Both the position numbers and the translations under genes were made by a program. Below, in pieces: positions 7,809-16,340 of a stretch of DNA of 58,530 bases. Each line of letters opens with the position of its first letter. Positions within the stretch are counted from its first letter, which is position 1. The notes under the pieces were generated by a model, which searched no databases, was not told the origin of the DNA, and saw nothing but the letters and a program-made list of their open reading frames with translations. The DNA comes from Parvimonas sp. (GTDB lineage: Bacteria; Bacillota; Clostridia; Tissierellales; Peptoniphilaceae), in assembly GCA_022770425.1 (NCBI GenBank), contig JALEHY010000050.1, positions 1 through 58,530 of the forward strand, in the 5' to 3' direction.

Positions 7809-8663
7809 TTAATTAATTATACCTTTTTCTCTTAAACTAACATATTTATTATATCCTATAATAATATGATCTACTAATTCTATTCCCATTAATCTACCCA
7901 CATCATTTAGCCTCTTAGTAATTTTTATGTCTTCCACACTTGGTGTAGGATCCCCACTTGGATGATTGTGTAAACATATTATACTATTTGCACTTAACTT
8001 TAATGCATACTTAAACACTTCTCTTGGATGAACAATTGATGAATTTAAATCCCCTTTTGAAATTTCATCCCAAGAGATTATTTTATTTTTTGTATCCAAA
8101 AGTATAACATAAAAATGTTCCTTCAACTCATCCTTTAATATATTCATAAATATATCAACAACACTTTTAGGAGAATTAACAGAAAACTCATCAACCTTTT
8201 CTCTAACATTCAATCTTTTAGAAAATTCTAAAGCTGCAATTACAGTACTTGCTTTAGATAAGCCTATACCATCAATAGTCATCAAATCATTAATATTAAG
8301 TTCACTATATCTATGAAGACTAGATATATATGTCCATAATTTTTTTGAAACAGTCAAAACATCTTCTTTTTTGGAACCACTTCCAAGTAAAATTGCAATG
8401 AGTTCTTCTTCTGATAATTTTTCAACCCCTTTTCGCACCAACTTTTCTCTGGGTTTATCAGTATCGTTCAAATCATTTATTGATATAGAAGATACTTTAA
8501 TATCAGAATATTTAACAGATTTTTTGCTTAAAATATTATGTGAATTTATAGTAGAAGGCTCATTAATCCCCTTTGATTCACAAACATTTTCTACATTACT
8601 TCTCTGATTATTTAAAAAAACATCTAACTCTTTTAAAAACTCATCATAATCATTATTTGACAT
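7809..8663 (-). CDS. radC: RadC family protein (JAMM metalloprotease-like)
   Basis: 284 residues. The C-terminal half has the full JAMM metal motif, HNHPSGDPTPS followed by D, and the middle has a helix-hairpin-helix segment (TIDGIGLSKASTVIAALEF). The first 60 or so residues are a polar extension not found in typical RadC (about 220-230 residues). The biochemical role of RadC is unsettled; it is very often next to mreB, as here. The gene starts 11 bases inside the end of the Gx transporter gene. Confidence 0.9.
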   Translation of the reverse strand: MSNNDYDEFLKELDVFLNNQRSNVENVCESKGINEPSTINSHNILSKKSVKYSDIKVSSISINDLNDTDKPREKLVRKGVEKLSEEELIAILLGSGSKKEDVLTVSKKLWTYISSLHRYSELNINDLMTIDGIGLSKASTVIAALEFSKRLNVREKVDEFSVNSPKSVVDIFMNILKDELKEHFYVILLDTKNKIISWDEISKGDLNSSIVHPREVFKYALKLSANSIICLHNHPSGDPTPSVEDIKITKRLNDVGRLMGIELVDHIIIGYNKYVSLREKGIIN

Positions 8664-9150
8664 AAATACCTCTTAAAATTCTATTCATATATGTTGAAAC
8701 AACTCCAACAATAATTCCTGTAAATACTCCTATTGAACACAACAAAGGAACAAAAGTAAATAACAAATATGTATTTAACAAAATTACTGAAATAACTATT
8801 TGAATAAAAATATAAATAACAGACCCCGCAACACTTATACCTACTAAACTAAATATTCTATTAAAATATTTTTGTAGTAAAAACATAATTGTAATGCTAA
8901 ACAAAGATGCAATAAAATTATACAAAAAGCTAATCGGATTAGCTAAAATTATAACTAACAACAGTGATTTCAATAGTGAAATGTACATACTATCTTTAAA
9001 TCCGAAAATTAAAAGGGAATTTATTATAACTACATTTGAAAGCCCTAATCTAACATTAGGAACAGGGATTGGAATATAAAACTCCAAAAGTGAAATCACA
9101 AGCGCAACAGATAGAAGAAGAGACATTAAAATAATTTTTTTTGTTTTCAT
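8653..9150 (-). CDS. Gx transporter family membrane protein (Hpre_diP_synt_I)
   Basis: 165 residues with about five membrane helices and the family segment EFYIPIPVPNVRLGLSNVV near the N-terminus. The family is often labelled heptaprenyl diphosphate synthase component I, but it looks like a small ECF-type transport subunit; the substrate is not known from sequence. The ATG shares a TGATG overlap with the preceding NusG-domain-II gene, a pairing that recurs in many Bacillota. Confidence 0.8.
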   Translation of the reverse strand: MKTKKIILMSLLLSVALVISLLEFYIPIPVPNVRLGLSNVVIINSLLIFGFKDSMYISLLKSLLLVIILANPISFLYNFIASLFSITIMFLLQKYFNRIFSLVGISVAGSVIYIFIQIVISVILLNTYLLFTFVPLLCSIGVFTGIIVGVVSTYMNRILRGIYVK

Positions 9151-9521
9151 CAATTAACCACATCCAATTCATTAATATCAGAATTTGATTTAATTTCAAC
9201 AACCAATCTATTAGGTAAACAAATTATTGCTTGTCCAACTTTATCTATTTTTCCGAATTTTACATCTAATTTGTCCGGACAACTTGCTTCAATAACTCTG
9301 ACTCCAAACTCATCAACTTCTAAAATATTTAATCCGAAAGAAGTTCTGATAGGATATACTTTTTTTTCGTTTCCAAATGTTATTTTTTTTATTTCTTTTC
9401 CATTTACTTGAACACTTATATACTTATCATTAGAATAGAAAAACTTACTATTTATATAAAAAAAAGAAATAATAAATACACCAAGTAAAGAAAAAATTAA
9501 AATAAAGTCTCCTTTTTTCAT
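9150..9521 (-). CDS. Membrane-anchored NusG domain II protein
   Basis: 123 residues: one N-terminal membrane segment (about 7-24) and an extracellular beta domain with ISVQVNGKEIKKITF and VRVIEASCPDKL, characteristic of stand-alone NusG domain II (KOW-less) proteins. The conserved cysteine (ASCPDKLC in most relatives) is present once. Function unknown. It is translationally coupled to the Gx transporter gene downstream, which suggests a shared role. Confidence 0.75.
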   Translation of the reverse strand: MKKGDFILIFSLLGVFIISFFYINSKFFYSNDKYISVQVNGKEIKKITFGNEKKVYPIRTSFGLNILEVDEFGVRVIEASCPDKLDVKFGKIDKVGQAIICLPNRLVVEIKSNSDINELDVVN

Positions 9522-9597
9522 TCACACCTCTCCATTATTTATTCAACAACTATTTTAACAGAATTTAATTTATTTTTCAATGTTTCTTAAAATAAAA

Positions 9598-9620
9598 TAG
9601 CTATCTAAAATAGATAGCTA
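9598..9620 (-). terminator. Terminator after asnS
   Basis: TAGCTATCTA (9598-9607) and TAGATAGCTA (9611-9620) form a perfect 10-bp stem with a 3-base loop, a few bases after the asnS stop codon. On the minus strand it is followed by TTTTATTTT. Confidence 0.8.
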
Positions 9621-9625
9621 AAAAA

Positions 9626-11011
9626 TTATAATTCACATAATCCAACAGTTCTTGGGAAAGGTAATACATCTCTTATATTTTGCATTCCAGTTACATACAT
9701 AACCATTCTTTCAAATCCTAATCCATATCCACCATGCTTAGTACCTCCGTATTTTCTCAAATCAAGATACCATTGATAATCTTGTAAATTCATATTACCT
9801 TCTAACATTTTTTCTTCCAGTATATCAATTCTTTCTTCTCTTTGACTTCCGCCTATCAATTCTCCAATACCCGGAACTAACATATCCATTGCAGCAACAG
9901 TTTTCTTATCATCGTTAAGTCTCATATAAAATGCCTTAATTTCTTTAGGATAATCAGTTAAAAATACAGGCCCTTTTACGATTTTTTCACAAATATATCT
10001 TTCATGTTCTGTTTTTAAATCCATTCCCCACTCAACCGGATATTTAAAATCTTCCTTAGAATTTTTTAATATTTCAATTGCTTCAGTATATGTCATAACC
10101 TTAAATTCAGAATTAATTACAGAATTTAACCTATCAATTAAATTATTATCTATAAATGAGTTAAAGAAATTAATTTCATCAGATGCATTTTCCATAACAA
10201 ATTTTATGATATATTTAACCATATCTTCTGATAATTTTATAACATCTTTCAATTCAGCAAATGCTATTTCCGGTTCAATCATCCAAAATTCAGAAGCGTG
10301 TCTTGTTGTATTTGAATTTTCCGCTCTAAAAGTAGGACCGAAAGTATAAATATTTCTATAAGCCATAGCAAATGCTTCTCCTTGAAGCTGACCGCTGACT
10401 GTTAAATTTGCAGGTTTCGAAAAGAAATCTGAAGAAAAATCAACTTCTCCGTTTTTATTTTTAGGTATATCTTTCAAATCCAATGTAGTAACTTTAAACA
10501 TTTCTCCTGCTCCTTCTGCATCACTTGCAGTTATTATTGGAGTATGAGCGTATACAAATCCTCTTTCAAAGAAAAATTTATGAATAGCATAACTAAGAAC
10601 AGATCTAACTCTAAAAACAGCATTAAAAGTATTTGTACGAGGTCTTAAATGTTGTATAGTCCTTAAAAATTCAAATGTATGTCTTTTCTTTTGAAGAGGA
10701 TATTTTTCATTGGATTCCCCTTCAACAACAATTTCTATAGCATTAATTTCAAAATTTTGTTTTGAACCTTTACTCTCAACTACAATACCCTTAACAATAA
10801 TTGCAGAGGGTAACATAAGTTTAGAAACTTCTTGAAAATTATCAAGTTTTGGTTCTACAACAACTTGAATATTTTTAAAAGTTGTTCCATCATTAAGTTC
10901 AATAAAACCTATATTGTTATTAAATCTACTATTCTTTATCCATCCTGCAACTTCAATTTCTTGACCAATAAATTTTTTTTCATCAGTAAAAATGTCCTTT
11001 AATAAAAACAT
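9626..11011 (-). CDS. asnS: Asparaginyl-tRNA synthetase
   Basis: 461 residues. An OB-fold anticodon-binding domain (about 1-105, with VAGWIKNSRFNNNIGFIEL) precedes a class II catalytic core. Motif 2 is FRAENSNTTRHASEFWMIEPE and motif 3 is GLGFERMVMYVTG. The T-R-H-A-S-E-F signature separates AsnRS from AspRS. I place the start at MFLLKDIF because AAGGAGGAATAAT lies just before that ATG; a longer in-frame start 39 bases upstream would lie inside rarA and lacks this site. It follows rarA by one base. Confidence 0.95.
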   Translation of the reverse strand: MFLLKDIFTDEKKFIGQEIEVAGWIKNSRFNNNIGFIELNDGTTFKNIQVVVEPKLDNFQEVSKLMLPSAIIVKGIVVESKGSKQNFEINAIEIVVEGESNEKYPLQKKRHTFEFLRTIQHLRPRTNTFNAVFRVRSVLSYAIHKFFFERGFVYAHTPIITASDAEGAGEMFKVTTLDLKDIPKNKNGEVDFSSDFFSKPANLTVSGQLQGEAFAMAYRNIYTFGPTFRAENSNTTRHASEFWMIEPEIAFAELKDVIKLSEDMVKYIIKFVMENASDEINFFNSFIDNNLIDRLNSVINSEFKVMTYTEAIEILKNSKEDFKYPVEWGMDLKTEHERYICEKIVKGPVFLTDYPKEIKAFYMRLNDDKKTVAAMDMLVPGIGELIGGSQREERIDILEEKMLEGNMNLQDYQWYLDLRKYGGTKHGGYGLGFERMVMYVTGMQNIRDVLPFPRTVGLCEL

Positions 11012-11012
11012 A

Positions 11013-12299
11013 TTATTCCTCCTTACATTTTTCAAAAAAATTCTTTTCATATCCTATGTTTTTAGGATTGTAAAATTTAATATTTTTAATATTTTTTGGC
11101 ATATACTCTTGACCCGTGTACATATTTTCATAATCATGAGGATATTTATACGCCTCTTTTTCAACTGAAAAAGTTCTGCTGTTTTTTAAAAAGTCAGGAA
11201 CTTGTTCTAACCCGTTATTTTTAATATATTCCATAGCATTATTTATAGCGGTATAAGAACTGTTGCTCTTTTTGGAATTTGCTAAATATAATGCACATTG
11301 AGATAAAATTATTCTCGATTCAGGCATCCCTACTTTTCTTACAGACTCTGCACAAGAATTTGCAAGAATAAGAGCGTTAGGCTCAGCATTACCAATATCT
11401 TCTGAAGCAAAAATAATCATTCTTCTGGCAATAAAATTTATATCTTCTCCTGAACTCAAAAGAGCAGCCAAATAGTAAATTGTAGCATCACTATTACCTA
11501 CTCTCATAGACTTTATAAACGCCGAAATATAATTATGATGATTATCCGATGCCTTATCATAATATATTTTAACTTTTTCAAAAATTTTCACTACTGTATC
11601 AATTGAAATATTTTTATCAATACCTGAAATATTATCCAATACCAATTCAAAATTATTAAGCATACTTCTCGCATCACCCAGTGACAATTTAATTAAATAT
11701 TCCAAAGCCTCTTTACTATAACTTATATTATAAGATCTTAATATCTCATCATTTAAAATTGCATTATCAATTATATTTTTTAAATTATCAAAATTTAGCG
11801 GTTTAAGTTCAAATACAATTAATCTGGACAACAAAGCATTATTTATTTCATAAAATGGATTTTCAGTTGTAGCTCCAATAAATATAATATCTCCATTTTC
11901 AATAGATTCTAATAAGTAATCCTGTTGTAATTTGTTAAATCTATGAATCTCATCTATAAATAATATTGTCTTTTTATTATACATGGATAGCTTATCTTTT
12001 GCAAGTTCAACATTATCCTTTATTTCTTTTGTTCCGGAAGACGCTGCAGAAAGTTTCACAAAAAAGTTATCACAATTTTGGGAAATAATATTTGCAAGTG
12101 TAGTTTTCCCGCTTCCCGGAGGGCCATAAAATAATATTGAATGAAATTTATTCGTTTTTATCATATTTTTTAATACCGAATTATCACTTACAATATTTTC
12201 CTGACCTTTAAAAAATTCTAAACTGTTTGGTCTCACTCGCTCAGCTAATGGTTTTGATGATTTAGAAAATAAATTATAATTAACTTTAAATAAATCCAT
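11013..12299 (-). CDS. rarA: Replication-associated recombination ATPase RarA (MgsA)
   Basis: 428 residues, normal length. It has the clamp-loader AAA+ fold: Walker A GPPGSGKTT (about 59-67), Walker B ILFIDEIHRFNK and sensor 1 IGATTENPFYEI. The C-terminal part (MRVGNSDATIYYLAALLSSGED; RRMIIFASEDIGNA) is the RarA/MgsA tetramerisation region. It acts at stalled replication forks. It reads into asnS in one transcript. Confidence 0.93.
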   Translation of the reverse strand: MDLFKVNYNLFSKSSKPLAERVRPNSLEFFKGQENIVSDNSVLKNMIKTNKFHSILFYGPPGSGKTTLANIISQNCDNFFVKLSAASSGTKEIKDNVELAKDKLSMYNKKTILFIDEIHRFNKLQQDYLLESIENGDIIFIGATTENPFYEINNALLSRLIVFELKPLNFDNLKNIIDNAILNDEILRSYNISYSKEALEYLIKLSLGDARSMLNNFELVLDNISGIDKNISIDTVVKIFEKVKIYYDKASDNHHNYISAFIKSMRVGNSDATIYYLAALLSSGEDINFIARRMIIFASEDIGNAEPNALILANSCAESVRKVGMPESRIILSQCALYLANSKKSNSSYTAINNAMEYIKNNGLEQVPDFLKNSRTFSVEKEAYKYPHDYENMYTGQEYMPKNIKNIKFYNPKNIGYEKNFFEKCKEE

Positions 12300-12330
12300 A
12301 TTATCCTCTTTATATAAAATTATAAAACTA

Positions 12331-12352
12331 ATACCTCGAAAATTCGAGGTAT
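12331..12352 (-). terminator. Hairpin between rplS and rarA
   Basis: ATACCTCGAA (12331-12340) pairs perfectly with TTCGAGGTAT (12343-12352). On the minus strand it follows the rplS stop codon by 6 bases and is followed by TAGTTTTATAATTTTAT, a broken T tract. It is probably a partial terminator or an mRNA 3'-end stabiliser. Confidence 0.6.
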
Positions 12353-12358
12353 CAATTT

Positions 12359-12706
12359 CTAATATTTCTTTAATTCTTTAACTTTTGCCGCTTTACCTTG
12401 TCTATCTCTTAGATAGAATAATTTAGCACGTCTAACCTTACCACGTCTTAAAACTTTTAAAGTTTCAATTCTAGGTGAATGAACAGGGAAAGTTCTTTCA
12501 ACTCCTACACCTTGTAATACTCTTCTAACAGTAAAAGTTGCTCTTGAACCTTTACCTTGAATTTTTATTACAGTTCCTTCAAAAGCTTGAACCCTTTCTC
12601 TATTTCCTTCTTTTACTCTGTATCCAACAACAATAGTATCACCAACATTAAAGTCAAATGTTTCTTTTCTTAATTGTTCGTTTTCAATTTGTCTAATTAT
12701 ATCCAC
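12359..12706 (-). CDS. rplS: 50S ribosomal protein L19
   Basis: 115 residues, normal length, with the L19 core (GDTIVVGYRVKEGNRERVQAFEG; RRGKVRRAKLFYLRDRQGKAA). The start is GTG, preceded by a strong AGGAGGAATT site. It is the last gene of the ylxM-ffh-rpsP-khpA-rimM-trmD-rplS operon, and a hairpin at 12331-12352 ends the unit. Confidence 0.97.
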   Translation of the reverse strand: MDIIRQIENEQLRKETFDFNVGDTIVVGYRVKEGNRERVQAFEGTVIKIQGKGSRATFTVRRVLQGVGVERTFPVHSPRIETLKVLRRGKVRRAKLFYLRDRQGKAAKVKELKKY

Positions 12707-12724
12707 AACAATTCCTCCTATATT

Positions 12725-12757
12725 ATGCTCTTAATTTTTATAAAAACAGAGGAGCAT
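12725..12757 (-). promoter_or_regulatory. Candidate L19 leader hairpin upstream of rplS
   Basis: In the trmD-rplS gap ATGCTC (12725-12730) pairs with GAGCAT (12752-12757), and TTTTTA/TAAAAA can pair inside it. An L19 leader structure is known upstream of rplS in low-GC Gram-positive bacteria. Position and size fit, but I cannot confirm the consensus by eye. Confidence 0.4.
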
Positions 12758-12760
12758 TTA

Positions 12761-13447
12761 CTATTTTTTTAATAACTTATCGTATAAATCAGGTCTTTTA
12801 TTTTTAGTATTTATCAACGAAGATTCTTCTCTCCATTTTTTTATTTTTTCATGATTTCCGCTTAACAAAACTTCAGGAACTTCTATATTTTTAAAATTTC
12901 TCGGTCTTGTAAAAACATCATATTGCAATAACGAATCATAGTGTGAATCTGTAGTAGCACTTTCTGAATTTCCAAGAACTCCATCAACCATTCTGCAAAC
13001 TGCATCCATTAATAAAAGTGCAGGAATTTCTCCACCGGTTACAACGTAATCGCCTACAGATATTTCTTCATCAACAAAATTATTAATTATACGAGAATCA
13101 ACGCCTTCATAATGTCCGCATAACAATATTAAATGAGAATTTTTAGATAATTCTTTACACTTATCTTGATTCAACACACTCCCTTGTGGAGATAAGTAAA
13201 TCACTTTTGAATTTTCCGATTTAGAGTGTTCAATTGCATCAAAAACAGGTTGAGGTGTCATAAGCATTCCTGCACCTCCTCCAAACTGTTCATCATCAAC
13301 TTTTTTATGTTTATCTAAAGAAAAATCTCTTATATTAAGAATTTCTAATTCAACAATGTTATTTTCTATTGCTCTTCCCAAAACTCCATATTTCTCAACG
13401 GATTTTATAAATTCCGGAAACAAAGTTAATATCGTTATCTTAATCAT
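12761..13447 (-). CDS. trmD: tRNA (guanine37-N1)-methyltransferase TrmD
   Basis: 228 residues. It shows the TrmD SPOUT signature: LFPEFIKSVEKYGVLGRAIE near the N-terminus, DEQFGGGAGMLMTPQPVFDAIE, and the knot region LLCGHYEGVDSRIINNFVDEEISVGDYVVTGGE. It methylates G37 of tRNAs from S-adenosylmethionine and prevents frameshifting. It overlaps rimM by 8 bases, the usual gene order. Confidence 0.97.
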   Translation of the reverse strand: MIKITILTLFPEFIKSVEKYGVLGRAIENNIVELEILNIRDFSLDKHKKVDDEQFGGGAGMLMTPQPVFDAIEHSKSENSKVIYLSPQGSVLNQDKCKELSKNSHLILLCGHYEGVDSRIINNFVDEEISVGDYVVTGGEIPALLLMDAVCRMVDGVLGNSESATTDSHYDSLLQYDVFTRPRNFKNIEVPEVLLSGNHEKIKKWREESSLINTKNKRPDLYDKLLKK

Positions 13448-13940
13448 TTAACATACCATCAATCGTATTAACTTTCATAACAGCATTATCCGTATCAACA
13501 TCTATCACAAACTCTTTAACCGCAGGAATATATACCACATTTTCACCGTTATGAATTTCATAAACATCATTTGCTAAAGTAGTAAGCACATTACTTATTT
13601 CACCAACAAAAATATTTTCTTGATTATAAACTTTCATTCCGATTAATTTATATACATAAAACTCATCTTCAGGTAGGTCTATTAAATCATCTTCATTAAC
13701 AAAAATACTTAAATTTTTAAACTTTAAAATATCATTTATATTATCATATTCATTAAACGTTAATATTGCAGTATCTTGTGACAAGCTTCTCACAGATTTT
13801 ACCGTTACAGAAATTCTCTTATCAATATAAAATGCACATCCGGAGTTAAATCTATCAACACTGTGAGTTAATAAAAATACTTTAACTGAACCCTTTATAC
13901 CATGAGAATTAATAATTTTAGCTACTTCTATAAATTCCAT
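13440..13940 (-). CDS. rimM: Ribosome maturation factor RimM
   Basis: 166 residues. An N-terminal RimM barrel (VAKIINSHGIKGSVKVFLLT) is followed by a PRC barrel (DEFYVYKLIGMKVYN; YIPAVKEFVIDVD). It assists 30S maturation near protein S19. It lies between khpA and trmD with 1-base spacing on one side and an overlap on the other. Confidence 0.95.
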   Translation of the reverse strand: MEFIEVAKIINSHGIKGSVKVFLLTHSVDRFNSGCAFYIDKRISVTVKSVRSLSQDTAILTFNEYDNINDILKFKNLSIFVNEDDLIDLPEDEFYVYKLIGMKVYNQENIFVGEISNVLTTLANDVYEIHNGENVVYIPAVKEFVIDVDTDNAVMKVNTIDGMLND

Positions 13941-13941
13941 A

Positions 13942-14169
13942 TTAATTAATTTCTACTAAAACTTTTTTCCCTGACTTCATTGCAGAAGAACGAGCGATAG
14001 TTCTAATTGCTTTTGCAATTTTACCTTGCTTTCCGATAATTTTACCAATATCATTTTCATCTGCTTTAATAAATATCTTCACTAAATCTCCTTCTTCTTC
14101 GCTTGTAATTACCAAACTGTCAGGATTATCTACTAAAGATTTTACTATAAATTCAACTAATTCCTTCAT
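13942..14169 (-). CDS. khpA: KH-domain RNA-binding protein KhpA (YlqC)
   Basis: 75 residues, one KH domain with the G-K-Q-G loop (DIGKIIGKQGKIAKAIRTI). KhpA works with KhpB as a small-RNA and mRNA binder linked to cell division and envelope growth. The position between rpsP and rimM is standard for Bacillota. Confidence 0.93.
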   Translation of the reverse strand: MKELVEFIVKSLVDNPDSLVITSEEEGDLVKIFIKADENDIGKIIGKQGKIAKAIRTIARSSAMKSGKKVLVEIN

Positions 14170-14178
14170 ATCAAATAC

Positions 14179-14433
14179 CTATTTATTTTCAGAATATATA
14201 TTATTATTTTTGAACAGTCTATTTACAGTATCAGTTGGTTTTGCACCGTTTTTAATCCATTGATTTACTTTTTCTGCATCAACTTTTATTTCTTTTGATT
14301 CAGTAAGCGGATTATAATATCCTATTTCTTCAATAAATTTACCATCTCTTGGTGCTCTTGAATCGGCAACAACTATTCTATAAAATGGTTTTTTCTTTGA
14401 TCCCATTCTTTTTAATCTAATTTTAACTGCCAT
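14179..14433 (-). CDS. rpsP: 30S ribosomal protein S16
   Basis: 84 residues. It has the S16 start VKIRLKRMGSKKKPFYRIVV and DSRAPRDGKFIEEIGYYNP. Ribosome binding site GGAGG is directly upstream. It is cotranscribed with ffh and khpA. Confidence 0.97.
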   Translation of the reverse strand: MAVKIRLKRMGSKKKPFYRIVVADSRAPRDGKFIEEIGYYNPLTESKEIKVDAEKVNQWIKNGAKPTDTVNRLFKNNNIYSENK

Positions 14434-14450
14434 ATTTTCCTCCTTAAAAT

Positions 14451-15794
14451 TTATTTAAAAAAAGGTAAACCGAATTTTCCTTTTTTCTTAGCTCCTTTAG
14501 TCATTTCTTGCATTTTTTTCATCATTTTTTTACTTTCTTTGAATTGTTTTAATAACTTATTCAAATTCGTAATATTTGTACCTGAACCTTTAACAATTCT
14601 TTGCTTTCTTGAATTATCTATTATATCAGGATTTTCTCTTTCTTTACTTGTCATTGATAAAATCATTGCTTCAATTTTATCAAGTTCTTTTTCGTCAATA
14701 TTTACTTCTTTTAACATTTTTGAGTTTACACCTGGCATCATAGATAATAAATCCTGTAAAGGTCCCATATTTCTAACTTGCCTCATCTGTGTCAAAAAAT
14801 CTTCAAGTGTAAAAGTTTGTTTTCTAATTTTTTCTTCAAGTTCTTTAGTTTGCTTTAAATCAAATTGCTTTTGTACTTTATCAATTACAGATAAAATATC
14901 TCCCATCCCTAAAATTCTTGATGCCATCCTATCCGGATAAAAAGGTTCCAAATCATCAAATTTTTCTCCTACACCGACAAATTTAATAGGCTTATCTGTA
15001 ATAGATTTTATAGAAAGTGCAGCTCCTCCTCTTGCATCACCATCCAACTTGGTCATAATAACACCGGTTATATCGAGCTCGTTATTAAAGGTTTCGGCAA
15101 CATTTACTGCATCTTGTCCTGTCATAGAATCAACTACTAACAGTATCTCTATTGGATTAACTTCCGATTTAATATTTCTAAGCTCTTCCATCAAACCCTC
15201 ATCAATGTGAAGTCGTCCTGCAGTATCTAAAATTACAATATCATTAGAATTTGATTTTGCAAAATTTATTGAATCACTTGCAATTTTGATGACATCTTTA
15301 CAGTCATCAATAGTAAATACCGGAACATTTACACTACTTCCAACAACCTGTAATTGTTTTATGGCAGCAGGTCTGTAAACATCGCAAGCAACTAAAAGTG
15401 GTCTTTTATTTTGTTTCAAAAAATGTTTTGCAAGTTTACCGGCATGCGTAGTTTTTCCTGCACCTTGAAGACCACACAACATAATAATTGTTGGTGGATT
15501 TGAGTCAATTTTAATTTTTTCCTCATTTGTTCCCATAAGTGATGTAAGTTCTTCATTTACAATTTTTATTACATGTTGAGCAGGAGTTAAACTTTCCATA
15601 ACTTCCTTTCCAACAGCACGTTCCTTTACATTACTTATAAACTGCTTAACAACTTTAAAGTTTACATCTGACTCTAATAATGCCAACTTAACTTCTCGCA
15701 TGGCAAGTTCAACATCTTTTTCAGATAATTTACCTTTACCTCTCAATTTATTAAGAGCGCCTTGAAGTTTTTCAGATAAATTCTCAAATATCAT
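14451..15794 (-). CDS. ffh: Signal recognition particle GTPase Ffh
   Basis: 447 residues. An N domain is followed by the G domain (P-loop GLQGAGKTTHAGKLA near 108, DTAGRLHIDEGLM, TKLDGDARGGAALS) and a methionine-rich M domain (about 300-447; LLSMMPGVNSKMLKE; KKMMKKMQEMTKG) that binds signal peptides and SRP RNA. Together with FtsY, encoded in the next unit, it targets nascent proteins to the membrane. It is downstream of its usual partner ylxM, with 11 bases between them. Confidence 0.97.
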   Translation of the reverse strand: MIFENLSEKLQGALNKLRGKGKLSEKDVELAMREVKLALLESDVNFKVVKQFISNVKERAVGKEVMESLTPAQHVIKIVNEELTSLMGTNEEKIKIDSNPPTIIMLCGLQGAGKTTHAGKLAKHFLKQNKRPLLVACDVYRPAAIKQLQVVGSSVNVPVFTIDDCKDVIKIASDSINFAKSNSNDIVILDTAGRLHIDEGLMEELRNIKSEVNPIEILLVVDSMTGQDAVNVAETFNNELDITGVIMTKLDGDARGGAALSIKSITDKPIKFVGVGEKFDDLEPFYPDRMASRILGMGDILSVIDKVQKQFDLKQTKELEEKIRKQTFTLEDFLTQMRQVRNMGPLQDLLSMMPGVNSKMLKEVNIDEKELDKIEAMILSMTSKERENPDIIDNSRKQRIVKGSGTNITNLNKLLKQFKESKKMMKKMQEMTKGAKKKGKFGLPFFK

Positions 15795-15805
15795 TCTATC
15801 ACTTC

Positions 15806-16165
15806 CTATAAATTATTTTCAATAATTTCATCATTTTTTTTGCGAATAATATCAAGAATTTTCAATAAGTCTTGAACTTCAACAAAATCTTGTATAGAGT
15901 TTATAATTTGATTTATCTCTCTTAAAGAATTTGAAATATTTTCAAATTTTTCAACTAATTTTAACTCTCTTTCGTAAAATTCTAACTTTTTTTCAGACCT
16001 ATTTAAAATATCCGATATTCCTTGCTTACTAATTCCATTCAATTCTGCAAGTTCTCTTAACGATAAATCATCATTACAATATTGTTCAACAATATCGTAC
16101 TGCTTATCGCTTAAAAGTTTACCATAATAATCAAACAAAACAGCAATTTCAACAATTTTTTCCAT
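15806..16165 (-). CDS. ylxM: YlxM-type helix-turn-helix protein (SRP operon)
   Basis: 119 residues. The N-terminal helix-turn-helix (QYDIVEQYCNDDLSLRELAELNGISKQGISDILNR) is typical of YlxM/UPF0122, followed by a helical C-terminus. It is the first gene of the ffh operon; YlxM is known to modulate SRP function. I chose the ATG at 16165, which has AGAGGTG just upstream, over a GTG two codons earlier. A promoter and a leader hairpin lie just upstream (16192-16250). Confidence 0.9.
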   Translation of the reverse strand: MEKIVEIAVLFDYYGKLLSDKQYDIVEQYCNDDLSLRELAELNGISKQGISDILNRSEKKLEFYERELKLVEKFENISNSLREINQIINSIQDFVEVQDLLKILDIIRKKNDEIIENNL

Positions 16166-16191
16166 AATCACCTCTAAAGTTATTTAACAAT

Positions 16192-16222
16192 AAAAGGGTC
16201 AAGTTTTTCACTTGACCCTTTT
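16192..16222 (-). terminator. Terminator-shaped hairpin at the start of the ylxM-ffh transcript
   Basis: AAAAGGGTCAAG (16192-16203) pairs perfectly with CTTGACCCTTTT (16211-16222), followed on the minus strand by TTTTATTGTT. It lies between ftsY and ylxM, so it can terminate the smc-ftsY transcript. However, the strong promoter at 16223-16250 points into it, and the predicted start site is inside its first arm. New transcripts would therefore begin with the hairpin itself. Confidence 0.8.
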
Positions 16223-16250
16223 ATTATATCATTATTTTTATATTTGTCAA
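16223..16250 (-). promoter_or_regulatory. Promoter of the ylxM-ffh-rpsP-rplS operon
   Basis: On the minus strand TTGACA (16245-16250) and TATAAT (16223-16228), both perfect consensus, are 16 bases apart. Transcription would start around 16216, within the hairpin at 16192-16222 and about 50 bases before the ylxM start codon. Confidence 0.8.
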
Positions 16251-16340
16251 TAGTTTTCTTAACAAAATTTATAATTTAATCTACTTTTACAATTTTAGTT
16301 TACATTTTTATTAATCGTATATACTGAATTTTGTAATTTA

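Noticed and set aside
11012..11060. T-box leader ahead of asnS
   Set aside because: asnS follows rarA by one base within an operon; there is no leader space.
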